Source: Campylobacteraceae bacterium
Lineage (GTDB): Bacteria; Campylobacterota; Campylobacteria; Campylobacterales; Campylobacteraceae
Length of the DNA: 64,000 bases
NCBI GenBank assembly: GCA_031268335.1
Contig: JAIRXG010000006.1
Location: 62,001 to 126,000 of the forward strand
Reading direction: 5' to 3'
In this document: piece by piece, positions 8,911-18,481 of the stretch
Layout of the letters: every line of letters starts with the position of its first letter
Numbering within the stretch: the first letter of the stretch is position 1
Notes under the pieces: generated by a model
Seen by the model: only the letters and a program-made list of their open reading frames with translations
Database searches by the model: none
Told to the model about the DNA's origin: nothing
Made by a program: the position numbers and the translations under genes

Positions 8911-10387
8911 TGCGGCAAATTATGAAATTTATACAACACAAGCAAAAGCAAGAGCGAAAGCCATAGAGCATGAAGCCGAACTTGTACTTAAAAATGCAAA
9001 TATAAAAGTTCAAGAAGCCGAGATAGTTGCCAAAAGACGATTTGAAGAAGAGGCGTTGAGGCTTAAAAAAGATTATGCTATAAAATCAACGGATGTTGAA
9101 AAAAGAGAAATATCTTTGAAAGAGGATTTTAAAAAGCTTTCAAAAGACAAAGAAGATATAGAAGAGTTTAGAAAAAAAACAGAAGAGTTAAATCAAGAAG
9201 CCATAAAATTAAAACAAGATTATCAAGCCAAACTTAAAGATGCTATTCGCGTTTTAGAGCATTCCGCGGGACTTACCGAAGAAGAAGCGAAAGATATAAT
9301 ACTAAAAAAAGTAGAAGAGCAATCTAGAGCCGAGATAGCTCATATAGTGCGAAAATATGAAGAAGAAGCAAAACAAGAGGCGAAGCGCAAAGCAAATTAT
9401 ATATTAGCTCAAGCTACTACGCGCTTTGCGGGAGATTTCGCAGCCGAAAGACTTATAAATGTTGTGAATATTAAAGATGATGATTTGAAAGGACGCATTA
9501 TCGGCAAAGAGGGTAGAAATATCAAAACCCTTGAAATGCTTTTGGGCGTTGATATTATTATAGACGATACGCCCAACGCTATTATTTTGAGCAGTTTTAA
9601 TCTGTATCGCAGAGCGATTGCGACGAAAGTAATAGAATTGTTAGTGGAAGACGGTAGGATTCAGCCCGCACGCATTGAAGATATACATGAAAAGGTTAAA
9701 GAGGAGTTTGAGCAGAGTCTGGCTGAAGAGGGAGAAAATATCGTCATGGATTTAGGTCTTACCAAAATTCATCCGGAAATTATAAAACTAATAGGAAGAT
9801 TGAAGTTTCGCGCAAGTTATGGACAAAATGCACTTGGGCACTCTCTTGAAGTGGCAAATCTTGCGGGTATTATCGCCGCGGAGCTTGGAGGGAACGAACA
9901 ACTTGCAAAAAGAGCGGGACTTTTACATGATATCGGTAAAGCTTTGACGCAAGAATTTGCCGGAAGCCACGTTGATTTGGGAGCCGACATTTGCAAACGT
10001 TATAAAGAGCACCCCGTCGTTATAAATGCGATTTACGCTCACCACGGACATGAAGAGGCTACATCCGTAGAGGCTGCTGCCGTTTGTGCTGCCGATACGC
10101 TTTCCGCTGCGCGCCCAGGCGCTAGAAGAGAAGTGCTTGAGAGTTTCTTAAAACGCGTTCAAGATATTGAAGATATTGCCAAATCAAAAGAGGGTATTAA
10201 GCAAGCATACGCGATAAATGCCGGACGCGAAATAAGAGTTATAGCAAACGCTAAACTTGTAAATGACGACGAAGCGGCGCTTTTAGCAAAAGAGATAAGC
10301 AAAGAGATTGAAGAGAAAGTGCAGTATCCGGGCGAGATAAAAGTTAATGTCATAAGAGAGATAAGAGCTGTAGATTATGCCAGATAA
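8831..10387 (+). CDS. rny: Ribonuclease Y
   Basis: RNase Y is a membrane-tethered endoribonuclease that initiates mRNA decay. The 518-residue product has an N-terminal membrane anchor (about residues 3-22) and a long charged coiled coil to about residue 200. A KH domain (GRIIGKEGRNIKTLE) and an HD phosphohydrolase domain (GLLHDIGKAL) follow. Length and domain order are those of the family. AGGA lies 6 bases before the ATG, inside the 3' end of the preceding cyclo-ligase gene, so translation is likely coupled. Confidence 0.96.
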   Translation: MFLELGIGVAAATITGIAGFAAAKKLDAANYEIYTTQAKARAKAIEHEAELVLKNANIKVQEAEIVAKRRFEEEALRLKKDYAIKSTDVEKREISLKEDFKKLSKDKEDIEEFRKKTEELNQEAIKLKQDYQAKLKDAIRVLEHSAGLTEEEAKDIILKKVEEQSRAEIAHIVRKYEEEAKQEAKRKANYILAQATTRFAGDFAAERLINVVNIKDDDLKGRIIGKEGRNIKTLEMLLGVDIIIDDTPNAIILSSFNLYRRAIATKVIELLVEDGRIQPARIEDIHEKVKEEFEQSLAEEGENIVMDLGLTKIHPEIIKLIGRLKFRASYGQNALGHSLEVANLAGIIAAELGGNEQLAKRAGLLHDIGKALTQEFAGSHVDLGADICKRYKEHPVVINAIYAHHGHEEATSVEAAAVCAADTLSAARPGARREVLESFLKRVQDIEDIAKSKEGIKQAYAINAGREIRVIANAKLVNDDEAALLAKEISKEIEEKVQYPGEIKVNVIREIRAVDYAR

Positions 10388-10414
10388 TCACAAGTCGATA
10401 GATATTAACTAAGG

Positions 10415-10464
10415 CGACAACAAGATAACATTGATATTTTATTTTATCAATACGTTGTCGTTTT
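10415..10464 (+). terminator. Possible terminator hairpin after rny
   Basis: CGACAAC at 10415-10421 pairs with GTTGTCG at 10454-10460, and ATTGATA pairs with TATCAAT inside it. A short T run follows. The stem is interrupted by an unequal internal loop, so strength is uncertain. Confidence 0.5.
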
Positions 10465-10489
10465 GATTGCTTGATATAAAAGGAAAACA

Positions 10490-11050
10490 GTGGAAGAAAT
10501 TTTAACATCGCTTGCAACATACGGCTACATAGTGCTTTTTTTATACTCTTTCGGCGGTGGAATGGTTGCTATTATAGCAGCTGGCGTACTTTCATATAAA
10601 GGAATCATGAATCTTGAAGTCTCAATCGCTATAGCTGCTATTGCCAATTTTATAGGCGATGTTGCTTTATCAAGCATCAGCAGATACAATCGTGAAACCA
10701 TGATGCCGTACATAAGAAAACATCGCAGAAAGCTTGCCTTAAGCCATGTTTTGATGAAGAAGTACGGAGATAAGATTATTATTATCAAAAAATTCATCTA
10801 CGGTCTTAAAACTCTTATCCCTATAGCTGTAGGATTTACTAAGTATTCGTTGATAAAGTTTAATATTCTGAATTTCATTGCCGCGCTCATTTGGGCGCTA
10901 TCTTTAGGATATGGCAGTTACTATGCCGGAGAGTATTTCACAAGAATATTTTACGCATTGGAAGATAAGCCATATATAGCACCGATTGCTCTATTCTTTT
11001 TAGTTCTTCTTATATGGTTTTATTTTCAGAAAGCGACAAAAAAGAGATAG
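10490..11050 (+). CDS. DedA/SNARE-associated-type inner membrane protein
   Basis: The 186-residue hydrophobic protein has an N-terminal segment with paired glycines and GVLSYKG, then FIGDVALSSISRY, a central KKFIYGLKTLIPIAVGFT block and a C-terminal membrane helix followed by lysines. This layout is that of small DedA-superfamily proteins, now thought to be flippases of undecaprenyl phosphate or phospholipids; the substrate here is an inference. The start is GTG, supported by AAGGA seven bases upstream. It stands alone after rny. Confidence 0.72.
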   Translation: MEEILTSLATYGYIVLFLYSFGGGMVAIIAAGVLSYKGIMNLEVSIAIAAIANFIGDVALSSISRYNRETMMPYIRKHRRKLALSHVLMKKYGDKIIIIKKFIYGLKTLIPIAVGFTKYSLIKFNILNFIAALIWALSLGYGSYYAGEYFTRIFYALEDKPYIAPIALFFLVLLIWFYFQKATKKR

Positions 11051-11381
11051 CTTTTTTATTGAGTTTCTACATGCAATGATTTTTATCGGTTTATATCTCA
11101 TCACAAAGCTTTATTAGTAAAAACTAAAATGCTTTTTCAAATCTTTTAAAATGCGGCTGGAATATTTAAAATTTGTTTTTTTAAGATAAAAAATGCGAAT
11201 TTTAAAGGTTTTTGGGAAAAACAGAAAGTTAAATTAGCATTTGAAGTCTAAACAAAACTGCCAAATACAACGCTTGTTTCGGTTTAACTTTTTACCTATG
11301 GCATTTTTCTTTGCAAATGACAATGACTAATTTGCCGATTTTTGACTACATGTAGAGAAGAATGAATCGGCAAAGATATTG
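11051..11381. other. Intergenic region between convergent dedA-like and ppi genes
   Basis: This 331-base AT-rich stretch has no supportable gene or clear terminator. It carries one TACATGTA (11347) and one TACATGCA (about 11068). Confidence 0.4.
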
Positions 11382-11867
11382 TTAAATATTTTGCTTTATC
11401 TCGATCGTTTTTATGATATCGCTTGCTTTTATATTATCAAGCACTTTTAGAGAATTCTCATTTATTATATCACCAAAAACCGTATGAACGCCATCTAAAT
11501 GAGATTGTTTTGAGTGACAGATAAAAAATTGGCTTCCTCCGGTATTGCGTCCCGCGTGCGCCATAGAAAGAGTGCCTCTTTGGTGTTTGTGAATGTTTTT
11601 GTCGCATTCGCACTCTATTTTCCATCCAGGACCTCCGCTTCCTGTACCATTTGGGCAACCGCCTTGAATTACAAAATTGGGAATTACTCTATGAAATGTA
11701 AGAGAATCATAAAAACCGCTTTTTACCAAATAAGCAAAATTTGCTACTGTTATCGGAGCTTCTTTGGGATAGAGTTTAAGCGTCATATCTCCTTTGTTTG
11801 TTTTGATAATAGCATATGCAAAAGCGCTTAATTCGTCCTTTGTATAATCATAAGTCTTTAAATTCAT
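11382..11867 (-). CDS. Cyclophilin-type peptidyl-prolyl cis-trans isomerase
   Basis: The product is a cytosolic cyclophilin of 161 residues with no signal peptide. It catalyses proline isomerisation during protein folding. Family motifs are [24 protein letters not shown], then [16 protein letters not shown] and HTVFGDI near the C-terminus. The longer frame starting at 11894 is rejected. AAGGA lies 6 bases before the ATG at 11867, and a perfect TATAAT lies between the two candidate starts, so the longer form would begin inside the promoter. Confidence 0.93.
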   Translation of the reverse strand: MNLKTYDYTKDELSAFAYAIIKTNKGDMTLKLYPKEAPITVANFAYLVKSGFYDSLTFHRVIPNFVIQGGCPNGTGSGGPGWKIECECDKNIHKHQRGTLSMAHAGRNTGGSQFFICHSKQSHLDGVHTVFGDIINENSLKVLDNIKASDIIKTIEIKQNI

Positions 11868-11892
11868 TACAATCCTTTGAAAAATTTTGCGC

Positions 11893-11898
11893 ATTATA
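11893..11898 (-). promoter_or_regulatory. -10 element of the cyclophilin gene
   Basis: A perfect TATAAT preceded by TTG is read on the minus strand 25 bases before the ATG at 11867. There is no evident -35 box, as is usual for this phylum. Confidence 0.65.
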
Positions 11899-11971
11899 CA
11901 ATAATTGATGAAGTTATAAAATGAGTTTGGTTAAAATTTAACAGTTTTTATAAAAGCTAAAAAGGAATATT

Positions 11972-12886
11972 TTGAAAAAAGCAGTTGTTTTGTTAAATAT
12001 GGGCGGAGCGCGAAGCAAAAAAGAGTTAAAAGAGTTTTTAAAAAATATGTTTTTGGATAAACGTATCATAGCTTCGCCTATAAGATACGTCATCTTTCCT
12101 CTGATAACGTTTTTGCGCTCAAAGAAAGTTTGGGAAAATTATAAACTAATCGGCGGAAGCAAGATTTACGAACATACTCAAAATCTTACTAGCAAGATAA
12201 ATATTTTATCAAACGGCAAATATGATGTTTTTTTTGCTATGCGTTATACAAATCCTAAAGTAGCCGATATTTTTCAAAATAAGGATTATGACGAGGTTTT
12301 GCTTTTTCCGCTGTATCCGCATTTTTCATCAACAACCACGCTATCTTCATTTGACGAAGCCGATGCGTTTTTTAAAAGTACACATGCAAGGTTGAAAAAA
12401 ATAGACTATTTTTTTAATGATAAGCATTTTAACGAAACCATTATTAATGAGATAAAAAGGCATTATAAAAATGGTGCGCACCTTATATTTTCAGCTCACT
12501 CCTTACCTCTTTCAATTGCAAAACAAGATACTTATGAGGAACATATCAAACAACATGTAGAGATTTTAAGCAAAAAATTAAAAGATGAAAAAATGCAATT
12601 TAGTGGCATGCATTTGGCATATCAGTCAAAATTAGGACCGATAAAATGGTTGAAACCGTCACTCGAGGAAGTTTTGAAAACCGTTGCACCTTCGCCAGTT
12701 ATTATATATCCTATCTCTTTTACGATTGATAACTCAGAAACAGATTTTGAACTTGGCATATATTATAAAAATATTGCAAATAGTTTGGGAATAACGTCGT
12801 ATGAACTATGCAAAGCACAAAATGAGAGCGATGAATTTGCAAAATTTATAAATGAAAAAGCTAGAGAAATATTACATGTAAGATGA
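11972..12886 (+). CDS. hemH: Ferrochelatase
   Basis: Ferrochelatase inserts ferrous iron into protoporphyrin IX, the last step of haem synthesis. The 304-residue product shows LLNMGGARSKKELKEFLKNMF at the N-terminus, AMRYTNPKVAD, LFPLYPHFSSTT, and LIFSAHSLP carrying the catalytic histidine. AYQSKLGPIKWLKPS and PISFTIDNSETDFEL follow, where the second glutamate is the conserved one. The start is TTG with AAGGA upstream. It is divergent from the cyclophilin gene, and its 3' end contains one TACATGTA. Confidence 0.95.
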   Translation: MKKAVVLLNMGGARSKKELKEFLKNMFLDKRIIASPIRYVIFPLITFLRSKKVWENYKLIGGSKIYEHTQNLTSKINILSNGKYDVFFAMRYTNPKVADIFQNKDYDEVLLFPLYPHFSSTTTLSSFDEADAFFKSTHARLKKIDYFFNDKHFNETIINEIKRHYKNGAHLIFSAHSLPLSIAKQDTYEEHIKQHVEILSKKLKDEKMQFSGMHLAYQSKLGPIKWLKPSLEEVLKTVAPSPVIIYPISFTIDNSETDFELGIYYKNIANSLGITSYELCKAQNESDEFAKFINEKAREILHVR

Positions 12887-12914
12887 AAAAGCCGGCAATT
12901 TTACACCGACTTTT
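12887..12914. terminator. Bidirectional terminator between hemH and a lipoprotein gene
   Basis: AAAGCCGG pairs with CCGACTTT around a loop of about 10 bases with one mismatch. A-rich and T-rich flanks suit termination from both converging genes. Confidence 0.5.
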
Positions 12915-12924
12915 ATAAAAAATA

Positions 12925-14130
12925 TCACCAACCCAAATCGACGCTTTTTCCTTGAATAGTCCAATGAGCGCTTATATTGCCATGGCCCTCTTCGCATGTG
13001 TAAGTTGCATTGGTCGCATTTGCTTCTGCAGTTGCATTGGTCGCATTTGCGGTTCTTCGACAAAGCGTTACGTAGCTAAAATAATCAAAATTGCCTTTAT
13101 CTGCTATCCAATAGTTTGATCCGCTTGCGTCGGTTTCATTTACATCATATTGTATCGGTTTTGAAGCAAATTCCCCATAAACATTTTCAAGACTATAATG
13201 CGCTCCATTATATGTTAGAGTCGCTCCTTCTCCATTGTCGCCGCTTTTTTGCATAGGAATTTGCGGTAACGATTTTATACTCCCATTATTAATTGGTAAA
13301 TGATCTGTGTAAAGCCTTATGGTGAAATTAACATCCATATATGTCGACAAATTCATATTGTGATACCAAGTGTACGTTGAAGTGCTTACTGTTGTAGCGT
13401 TTCGCTCAATATCAAATAAAACCGATTCCATTCCACTTCCATCAAAGTAATTACCAGTAATTGCTTCCTTAAATGATGGCAATGAAATCGGATTGGTATT
13501 ATTGTGGTATTTTGGATCTGCATATACTAAAATTGTTAAATCACACACTCCGGAATCTTCGGCGCATCCGGTAGTTTCTTTTTGATTAAACACGATAACC
13601 GTGCTATATATACCTTCCATTTGTATAGCTAGTGGTAATGTAAAGTAATCTCTTCGAAAATATTGACAAAAAGGTGGATTATCTTCCCCAATGTAGTTGC
13701 ATTTAGTTCCAGGATAAACTGTTCCGTCCAAGAACGCATATAGTCTTGAAACTATACCAGCATCTACATTGTAATATATAATCTCTTTTGCATATTCAGT
13801 CGAATGGTTATCAAATTGTTCGGGCTCAACTTGATTATCGGCTACAAGATTGAACATACCTCTGTAATCGGTAATATTATCTTCAGTTGAACTAAAAACA
13901 AGATGAGCGTTTATAGTGTCATCGTCACCTTCTGTACTATTGTCATCACCATCACCGCCTGTATCTCCACCGCCATCACCGCCCGTGCCGCCACCCGTAC
14001 CATCTCCCCCCCCGGTGCTTGAACAACCGCTTCCATAACAAAGACTTCCATCATTACCGCCACATCCTAAGAACAAAAAACCTCCAAACATTATAACTAC
14101 AAGAGCTTTCATTATAATAGATATTTTCAT
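12925..14130 (-). CDS. Secreted lipoprotein rich in Asn-glycosylation sequons, function unknown
   Basis: I do not recognise a family. The ATG at 14130 gives a 401-residue protein with a lipoprotein signal ending in FLFLGC; a start 27 codons earlier would bury that signal. After the cysteine comes a low-complexity Gly/Asp linker (about residues 20-65), then a roughly 300-residue body with scattered cysteines (likely disulfides). Six matches to the PglB-type sequon D/E-X-N-X-S/T are present: DDNST, EDNIT, ERNAT, DVNFT, DVNET and EANAT. The last sits in a duplicated Asn-Ala-Thr segment encoded by a 27-bp tandem repeat. AAGGG lies just upstream of the chosen start. It is likely an outer-membrane or periplasmic surface protein. 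Confidence 0.75.
   Translation of the reverse strand: MKISIIMKALVVIMFGGFLFLGCGGNDGSLCYGSGCSSTGGGDGTGGGTGGDGGGDTGGDGDDNSTEGDDDTINAHLVFSSTEDNITDYRGMFNLVADNQVEPEQFDNHSTEYAKEIIYYNVDAGIVSRLYAFLDGTVYPGTKCNYIGEDNPPFCQYFRRDYFTLPLAIQMEGIYSTVIVFNQKETTGCAEDSGVCDLTILVYADPKYHNNTNPISLPSFKEAITGNYFDGSGMESVLFDIERNATTVSTSTYTWYHNMNLSTYMDVNFTIRLYTDHLPINNGSIKSLPQIPMQKSGDNGEGATLTYNGAHYSLENVYGEFASKPIQYDVNETDASGSNYWIADKGNFDYFSYVTLCRRTANATNATAEANATNATYTCEEGHGNISAHWTIQGKSVDLGW
13003..13050. repeat. 27-bp direct repeat inside the lipoprotein gene
   Basis: A 21-base block (AGTTGCATTGGTCGCATTTG plus C) occurs at 13003-13023 and again at 13030-13050, a period of 27 bases. On the coding strand it gives two ANATNAT units. 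The repeat may vary in copy number by slippage. Confidence 0.8.
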
Positions 14131-14280
14131 CCCATAACCCTTTGTATCAAATTTAGTATAAATTTTATCTAAAAAATAGGTAAAAAAGCAAGCAAATATA
14201 ATAAAAAGCATTTATAACTTTATATTTAGCATTATTTTTAAAAATGTACAGAATGTTTTAAATATTTTTTGAGGCCACTG

Positions 14281-14991
14281 CTACGCAATGTTTGTATAAA
14301 CCGCCTGCACGTCATCATCATCCTCCAAACGATCTATGAGTTTTTCAATATCCGTTAACTGTTCCTCGCTAAATTCTACAGGCGTGTTTGGGATATATTC
14401 AAGTGTCGCTTTTTTAGGTTCAATTTCAAGCGATTCAAGTATAGACGATAAAGAGCCAAAGTCGGAATATGTCGCATATGCGTAAAAAATTCCATCATTT
14501 TCTTCCAACTCTTCAAGTCCACCGTCAATTAGAGCAAGTTCTAAAATATCTTTGCTTAAATTTGCAGGTTTATCAAACTCAAAAACGGCTTTTCTTGAAA
14601 ACATAAACTCCAACGAACCATTTTGCAATATCTGTCCGCCGCATTTGCCAAAATGAGCTTTTACATTTGCAACCGTTCTTGTCGGATTATCCGTAGCGCA
14701 CTCTACGAGTATCAATGCTCCATGAAGCGCTCTGCCTTCATAACGAATCTCTTTTATATCTTGCGCGTCTTTTCCTAAAGCCCTTTTGATTGCTGCATCG
14801 ATATTGTCTTTTGGCATATTTTGCGCTTTTGCGTTTAAAATAGCCGTGCGAAGTTTGGAATTCATTTCAGGGTCGCTTCCACTTTGTTTTGCCGCAACAG
14901 TTATAGCTTTTGCAAGTTTTGGAAACACTTTAGACATTTTGTCCCATCGTTTTTCTTTCGCCGCTCGGCGATATTCGAATGCTCTTCCCAT
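14281..14991 (-). CDS. yebC: YebC/TACO1-family protein
   Basis: The 236-residue product is a typical YebC family member. It starts [21 protein letters not shown] and carries [17 protein letters not shown], then [19 protein letters not shown], and an acidic C-terminus [13 protein letters not shown]. These proteins were annotated as transcription regulators; recent work on relatives points to a role at the ribosome in easing proline-rich stalls. AGGAT precedes the ATG by nine bases. It is monocistronic as far as can be seen. Confidence 0.95.
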   Translation of the reverse strand: MGRAFEYRRAAKEKRWDKMSKVFPKLAKAITVAAKQSGSDPEMNSKLRTAILNAKAQNMPKDNIDAAIKRALGKDAQDIKEIRYEGRALHGALILVECATDNPTRTVANVKAHFGKCGGQILQNGSLEFMFSRKAVFEFDKPANLSKDILELALIDGGLEELEENDGIFYAYATYSDFGSLSSILESLEIEPKKATLEYIPNTPVEFSEEQLTDIEKLIDRLEDDDDVQAVYTNIA

Positions 14992-15499
14992 AAAATTTAT
15001 CCTAAATAAAAACTGTTCGTAATAATATCTTACAAAAGATAAAAAAATTTTTATGACATATGTTGTTAACTTTATAATAATACTTAAAATGTGTTTTTCT
15101 GATACTATAATGAGTAAAACAGTTCACACTTTGGTAAATATTTGAAATAACTTATTTGTAAAAGTTACTCATCATGTATTTATCGTCTTGAAAAAATCCT
15201 CTATAGACACTTCGAAAAGTTTTGAAAGTCTAAATAGATGAATTAAATTAAAATGTTTGCCATGAGAATAATTTTCAATACAAGCATAAAAACTGAAAGA
15301 TTGTTGACCAATCACATTGGCTTAAGCGTGATATGGAAAAATGTATTGGTTTTGGTTGCAAAGATAATCACATGATCGATAATCAAAATTCGGATATACT
15401 GTATTATGTGAATACCGGAAAACCGATAGTATCTGCGCAATAAATTCATACAACAAAAGACAAAGCGGCGGATAACAGCAATTTAATTTTGGCAAGATT
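14992..15499. other. Intergenic region upstream of yebC and downstream of lpxK
   Basis: About 500 AT-rich bases hold the yebC promoter region but no supportable gene. A 36-codon forward frame at 15333-15443 contains Cys-x4-Cys but has no ribosome binding site and no recognised relatives. Antisense frames here also lack start signals. Confidence 0.4.
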
Positions 15500-16432
15500 T
15501 TAGATTTTGCCAAAACATACTATTTTATCTTTAACTTCCGATGATAATTTTATTTCAAGTTTTAATATAGATAACGGCAGATTAAATTCTTCAATTTTAA
15601 CCGCGTCTTTTGTTGTAACAAGTATAGAATTTGCATTGCTTTGCTGTAAAATATTTAAAAGTTCATTTTTTCTAAATACATGATGGTCGGCAAATGTCTT
15701 TTTGTCTATTACGGATGGCGGTAAAAACTTATCAAGCCTCGAAGGATTTGCTATAGCAGTTACCAATATCATTTTGTCAGTGCTGTTTTCAACGCTCGTT
15801 ATTCTTTCAAAATCAACCCCGTCTTTTATGACTAAATCGGCGTTTTTATAGTTTTTTATACTCTCTCTGTATGCTCCTGAGGGAATGCAAAAGTTATTTG
15901 CGGGAGCTGGATTTGGACGGATTAAGATGTCGAATTTTTTAATATTTACTTTGCCGAAACCATCATCTAAGATAACGATTTCTGCGCCAAGTTCTTTCGC
16001 CTTTTTTATTCCGTTTGCTCTATTTTCACTCACAATTATTAAAGCGTGTTTTAACTCTTTTGCGTACAGCATTGCCTCGTCGCCGCTTATTTTTACATCG
16101 CATAAAATTTCGCCGAAGTTATTTACTACAAATAGCCCTTTTGACAAACGACCGTAACCTCTTAAAACAATCGCCGGTTTTTTCATCTCTTTTGCTATGG
16201 CAATGCAAACTGGAGTTTTACCACTGCCGCCTACGGTTAAGTTTCCAACGCTTATAATTGGCATATGATAATCAACGGGATTTTTCAAGACACGTCTAAT
16301 TTTTGCGCACAAACACCACAAAAAACTAAACGGTAAAAGTAGACGAGCGATAAAACGTTGCAAAGGTGAAGGGTGATAAAAGTACTTTTCCACCCATAAA
16401 ACAATTAGACGATTAGACACGATTTTTGGCAA
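15500..16432 (-). CDS. lpxK: Tetraacyldisaccharide 4'-kinase
   Basis: LpxK phosphorylates the 4' position of the lipid A precursor at the inner membrane. The product has the N-terminal membrane-proximal segment YFYHPSPLQRFIARLLLPFSFLW. The kinase P-loop is in SVGNLTVGGSGKTPVCIAIA, followed by RGYGR, SGDEAMLYAK, ILDDGFG and FADHHVF. The start is uncertain: the longest frame begins at a TTG (16432) and overlaps the upstream aminotransferase by 20 bases. GTG codons at about 16420 and 16393 are alternatives, the latter giving a more usual N-terminus. It is translationally coupled to the aminotransferase. Confidence 0.92.
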   Translation of the reverse strand: MPKIVSNRLIVLWVEKYFYHPSPLQRFIARLLLPFSFLWCLCAKIRRVLKNPVDYHMPIISVGNLTVGGSGKTPVCIAIAKEMKKPAIVLRGYGRLSKGLFVVNNFGEILCDVKISGDEAMLYAKELKHALIIVSENRANGIKKAKELGAEIVILDDGFGKVNIKKFDILIRPNPAPANNFCIPSGAYRESIKNYKNADLVIKDGVDFERITSVENSTDKMILVTAIANPSRLDKFLPPSVIDKKTFADHHVFRKNELLNILQQSNANSILVTTKDAVKIEEFNLPLSILKLEIKLSSEVKDKIVCFGKI

Positions 16433-17555
16433 TGCTATTTATTTGTTCGCAAACATATAAAGCATCGTTATCACTCATAGCCGCGTAAATCGGTATGGAT
16501 AGAATTTGCTGATAGTTTACCAAAGCTGTTGGAAAATCATTGACTTTCAAACTATATTTTGTTTTGTAATAAGATAAAAGATGTAATGGTATATAGTGAA
16601 GCCCTGTGAAGATTCCAACCTCTTTTAGTGCTTTTGCAAAACTATCGCGATTTTTGTCAACTTTGATGATATATTGATTGTATATATGATCTCGTTTTTT
16701 AATCGGGGTTTGTATATGAGGGCAATTTGCCAATCCTTTGTCATAAATAGAAGCTATCTCTTTTTGTCTTGCTATGAATTTATCTACTTTTGAAAGCTGC
16801 CCCAAAACGTAAGCCGCATTCAACTCATTTATATCGTACTTTACCCCTATATCGACTACGTCGTAAAGATATCCCAGATTGCCGAACTTATCCCATCCTT
16901 CGCTTACTATAGCATGATTTCTAAGAAGTTTTGCTCTATCGTTCAATTCTTCGTTAGATGTAGTCATAACTCCTCCACCGGCAATCGAGTGTTTTAACTG
17001 AGGAGAAAATCTAAAGCAGGAGATTTCCGAACCTAGCGAAAGAGAACCTATTTTTTCTTCTTTATATACGGCTCCAAATGCACTCATAGCGTCGTCTATG
17101 ATTTTTACATTATATTTTTTTGCCAACTCATATATCGGATCCAAATCTGAAGGTTGTCCCGCTATATGTGATATAAATATTCCCTTTAATTTTTTATGGG
17201 CTTGTTTTGCAAGAGTATTGCTTAGTTTGTCTATGGATATATTAAAATCATCGGCATTTATATCTACAAAAATCGGTTCAGCGTCAAAATGTCTTACGAC
17301 CTCTGCTACAACAGGAGCAGAATTTACCGAACATATAAATTTATCGCCTCGTTTTAAATCCAAAGCGCACATGGCAAGATGCATGGACGATGTTCCGTTA
17401 TATGTGGCGGTGGCATATTTTGCACCTATATATTTTTTTATAGCAGTTTCAAGTTTTTTGGCTTTATCTGATTCCTCGCTATTATCCAATACGCTGTTTA
17501 CAAGTTCTATCTCCGCTTTATCTATAGACGGTTTAAAAAATGGTATCTCTCTCAT
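16413..17555 (-). CDS. DegT/DnrJ/EryC1/StrS-family sugar aminotransferase
   Basis: This 380-residue fold-type I PLP enzyme probably transaminates a nucleotide-linked keto sugar. Visible motifs are GAKYATATYNGTSSMHLAM, which binds the PLP phosphate, and IIDDAMSAFGA. The FSPQLKHSIAGGG loop contains the Schiff-base lysine. The loop reads GGG where most relatives have GEGG, a minor deviation. The gene is followed and overlapped by lpxK, so a role in lipopolysaccharide or surface glycan synthesis is reasonable. PseC or legionaminic/bacillosamine-type aminotransferases are alternatives; the sugar cannot be told. Confidence 0.88.
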   Translation of the reverse strand: MREIPFFKPSIDKAEIELVNSVLDNSEESDKAKKLETAIKKYIGAKYATATYNGTSSMHLAMCALDLKRGDKFICSVNSAPVVAEVVRHFDAEPIFVDINADDFNISIDKLSNTLAKQAHKKLKGIFISHIAGQPSDLDPIYELAKKYNVKIIDDAMSAFGAVYKEEKIGSLSLGSEISCFRFSPQLKHSIAGGGVMTTSNEELNDRAKLLRNHAIVSEGWDKFGNLGYLYDVVDIGVKYDINELNAAYVLGQLSKVDKFIARQKEIASIYDKGLANCPHIQTPIKKRDHIYNQYIIKVDKNRDSFAKALKEVGIFTGLHYIPLHLLSYYKTKYSLKVNDFPTALVNYQQILSIPIYAAMSDNDALYVCEQINSIAKNRV

Positions 17556-17731
17556 TGGCTAACTCCTATTTTGGCTTATCACAAAAAATTAATATGCCAT
17601 TTGAAAATACATAGATTGTACTAAAACAAATATTAATTGTATCTTTTAAGGTAGCGCGATAAATTATTATTTATTCTGTCTAATTTTTAAAAATCTTGCT
17701 ATTATTAAGCAAAAAATAGGAGTTTTTTCTA

Positions 17732-18325
17732 ATGCAAATTTTGTCAAAACCTATGGGAGTTTTTCAAACAAACTGTTACATTATTTTTTTGCCTAAAGGT
17801 GAAGTCATCATAGATCCCGGTATTGACGCTGCGGATTGGGTAAAAAGCAAAGTTACGACCCCTTTAGCCATACTAAATACGCACGGACATTTTGATCATG
17901 TATGGTCAAACCGCAAATTGCAAGAGAGTTTAAAAATTGATTTATATACGCCCAAAAAAGATTCCTTTATGTTACAAAATGATACATTCGGATATGGAAT
18001 GGACTCTAGTACTCCAGACATTGAGGTTGACGGAGACCAAAGATTTGAGATAGGAGGAGAGACTGTAGAGTTTTTACATTTTCCCGGACATACTCCCGGA
18101 TGCAGCGTTATAAGGATAGCGGACGTTATCTTTAGCGGGGATTTTATATTTAAAAACTCAATAGGAAGAACAGACTTTCCGTACAGTTCATCTGAAGATA
18201 TGAAAAAAAGCATTTTAAAATTTTTAAAATTTGAAGAAAATTTGAAGATTTATCCAGGGCATGGAGAGAGCACAAGCGTAAAAGCAGAACAGAAAAATTT
18301 ACCTTCTTGGCTTGAATATTTATGA
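17732..18325 (+). CDS. Metallo-beta-lactamase-fold hydrolase (glyoxalase II-like)
   Basis: The 197-residue cytosolic protein carries the binuclear metal motif THGHFDHV, then PGHTPGCSVI, SGDFIF and a late YPGHGE histidine. Length and motif spacing are those of YcbL-type hydrolases, which cleave thioesters such as S-lactoylglutathione; glutathione use in this organism is not shown. GGAG lies about 7 bases before the ATG. It is divergent from the aminotransferase-lpxK operon. Confidence 0.88.
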   Translation: MQILSKPMGVFQTNCYIIFLPKGEVIIDPGIDAADWVKSKVTTPLAILNTHGHFDHVWSNRKLQESLKIDLYTPKKDSFMLQNDTFGYGMDSSTPDIEVDGDQRFEIGGETVEFLHFPGHTPGCSVIRIADVIFSGDFIFKNSIGRTDFPYSSSEDMKKSILKFLKFEENLKIYPGHGESTSVKAEQKNLPSWLEYL

Positions 18326-18481
18326 CATTTTTTTCAAAAAGTTTTTTTATATTAAAGTGAGTATTTTTGTTACATGTAGAGTTAATAGCACAATATCAAG
18401 TTTTATATAAAACTCAAATCCTTGCATCAATTAAAATATAAACGATAGATTTATGTTGCAAAGTTAGTAGTTCTACTTGCC

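Noticed and set aside
15333..15443. 36-codon frame with Cys-x4-Cys between lpxK and yebC
   Set aside because: No ribosome binding site, no neighbours suggesting a role, and too short to judge.
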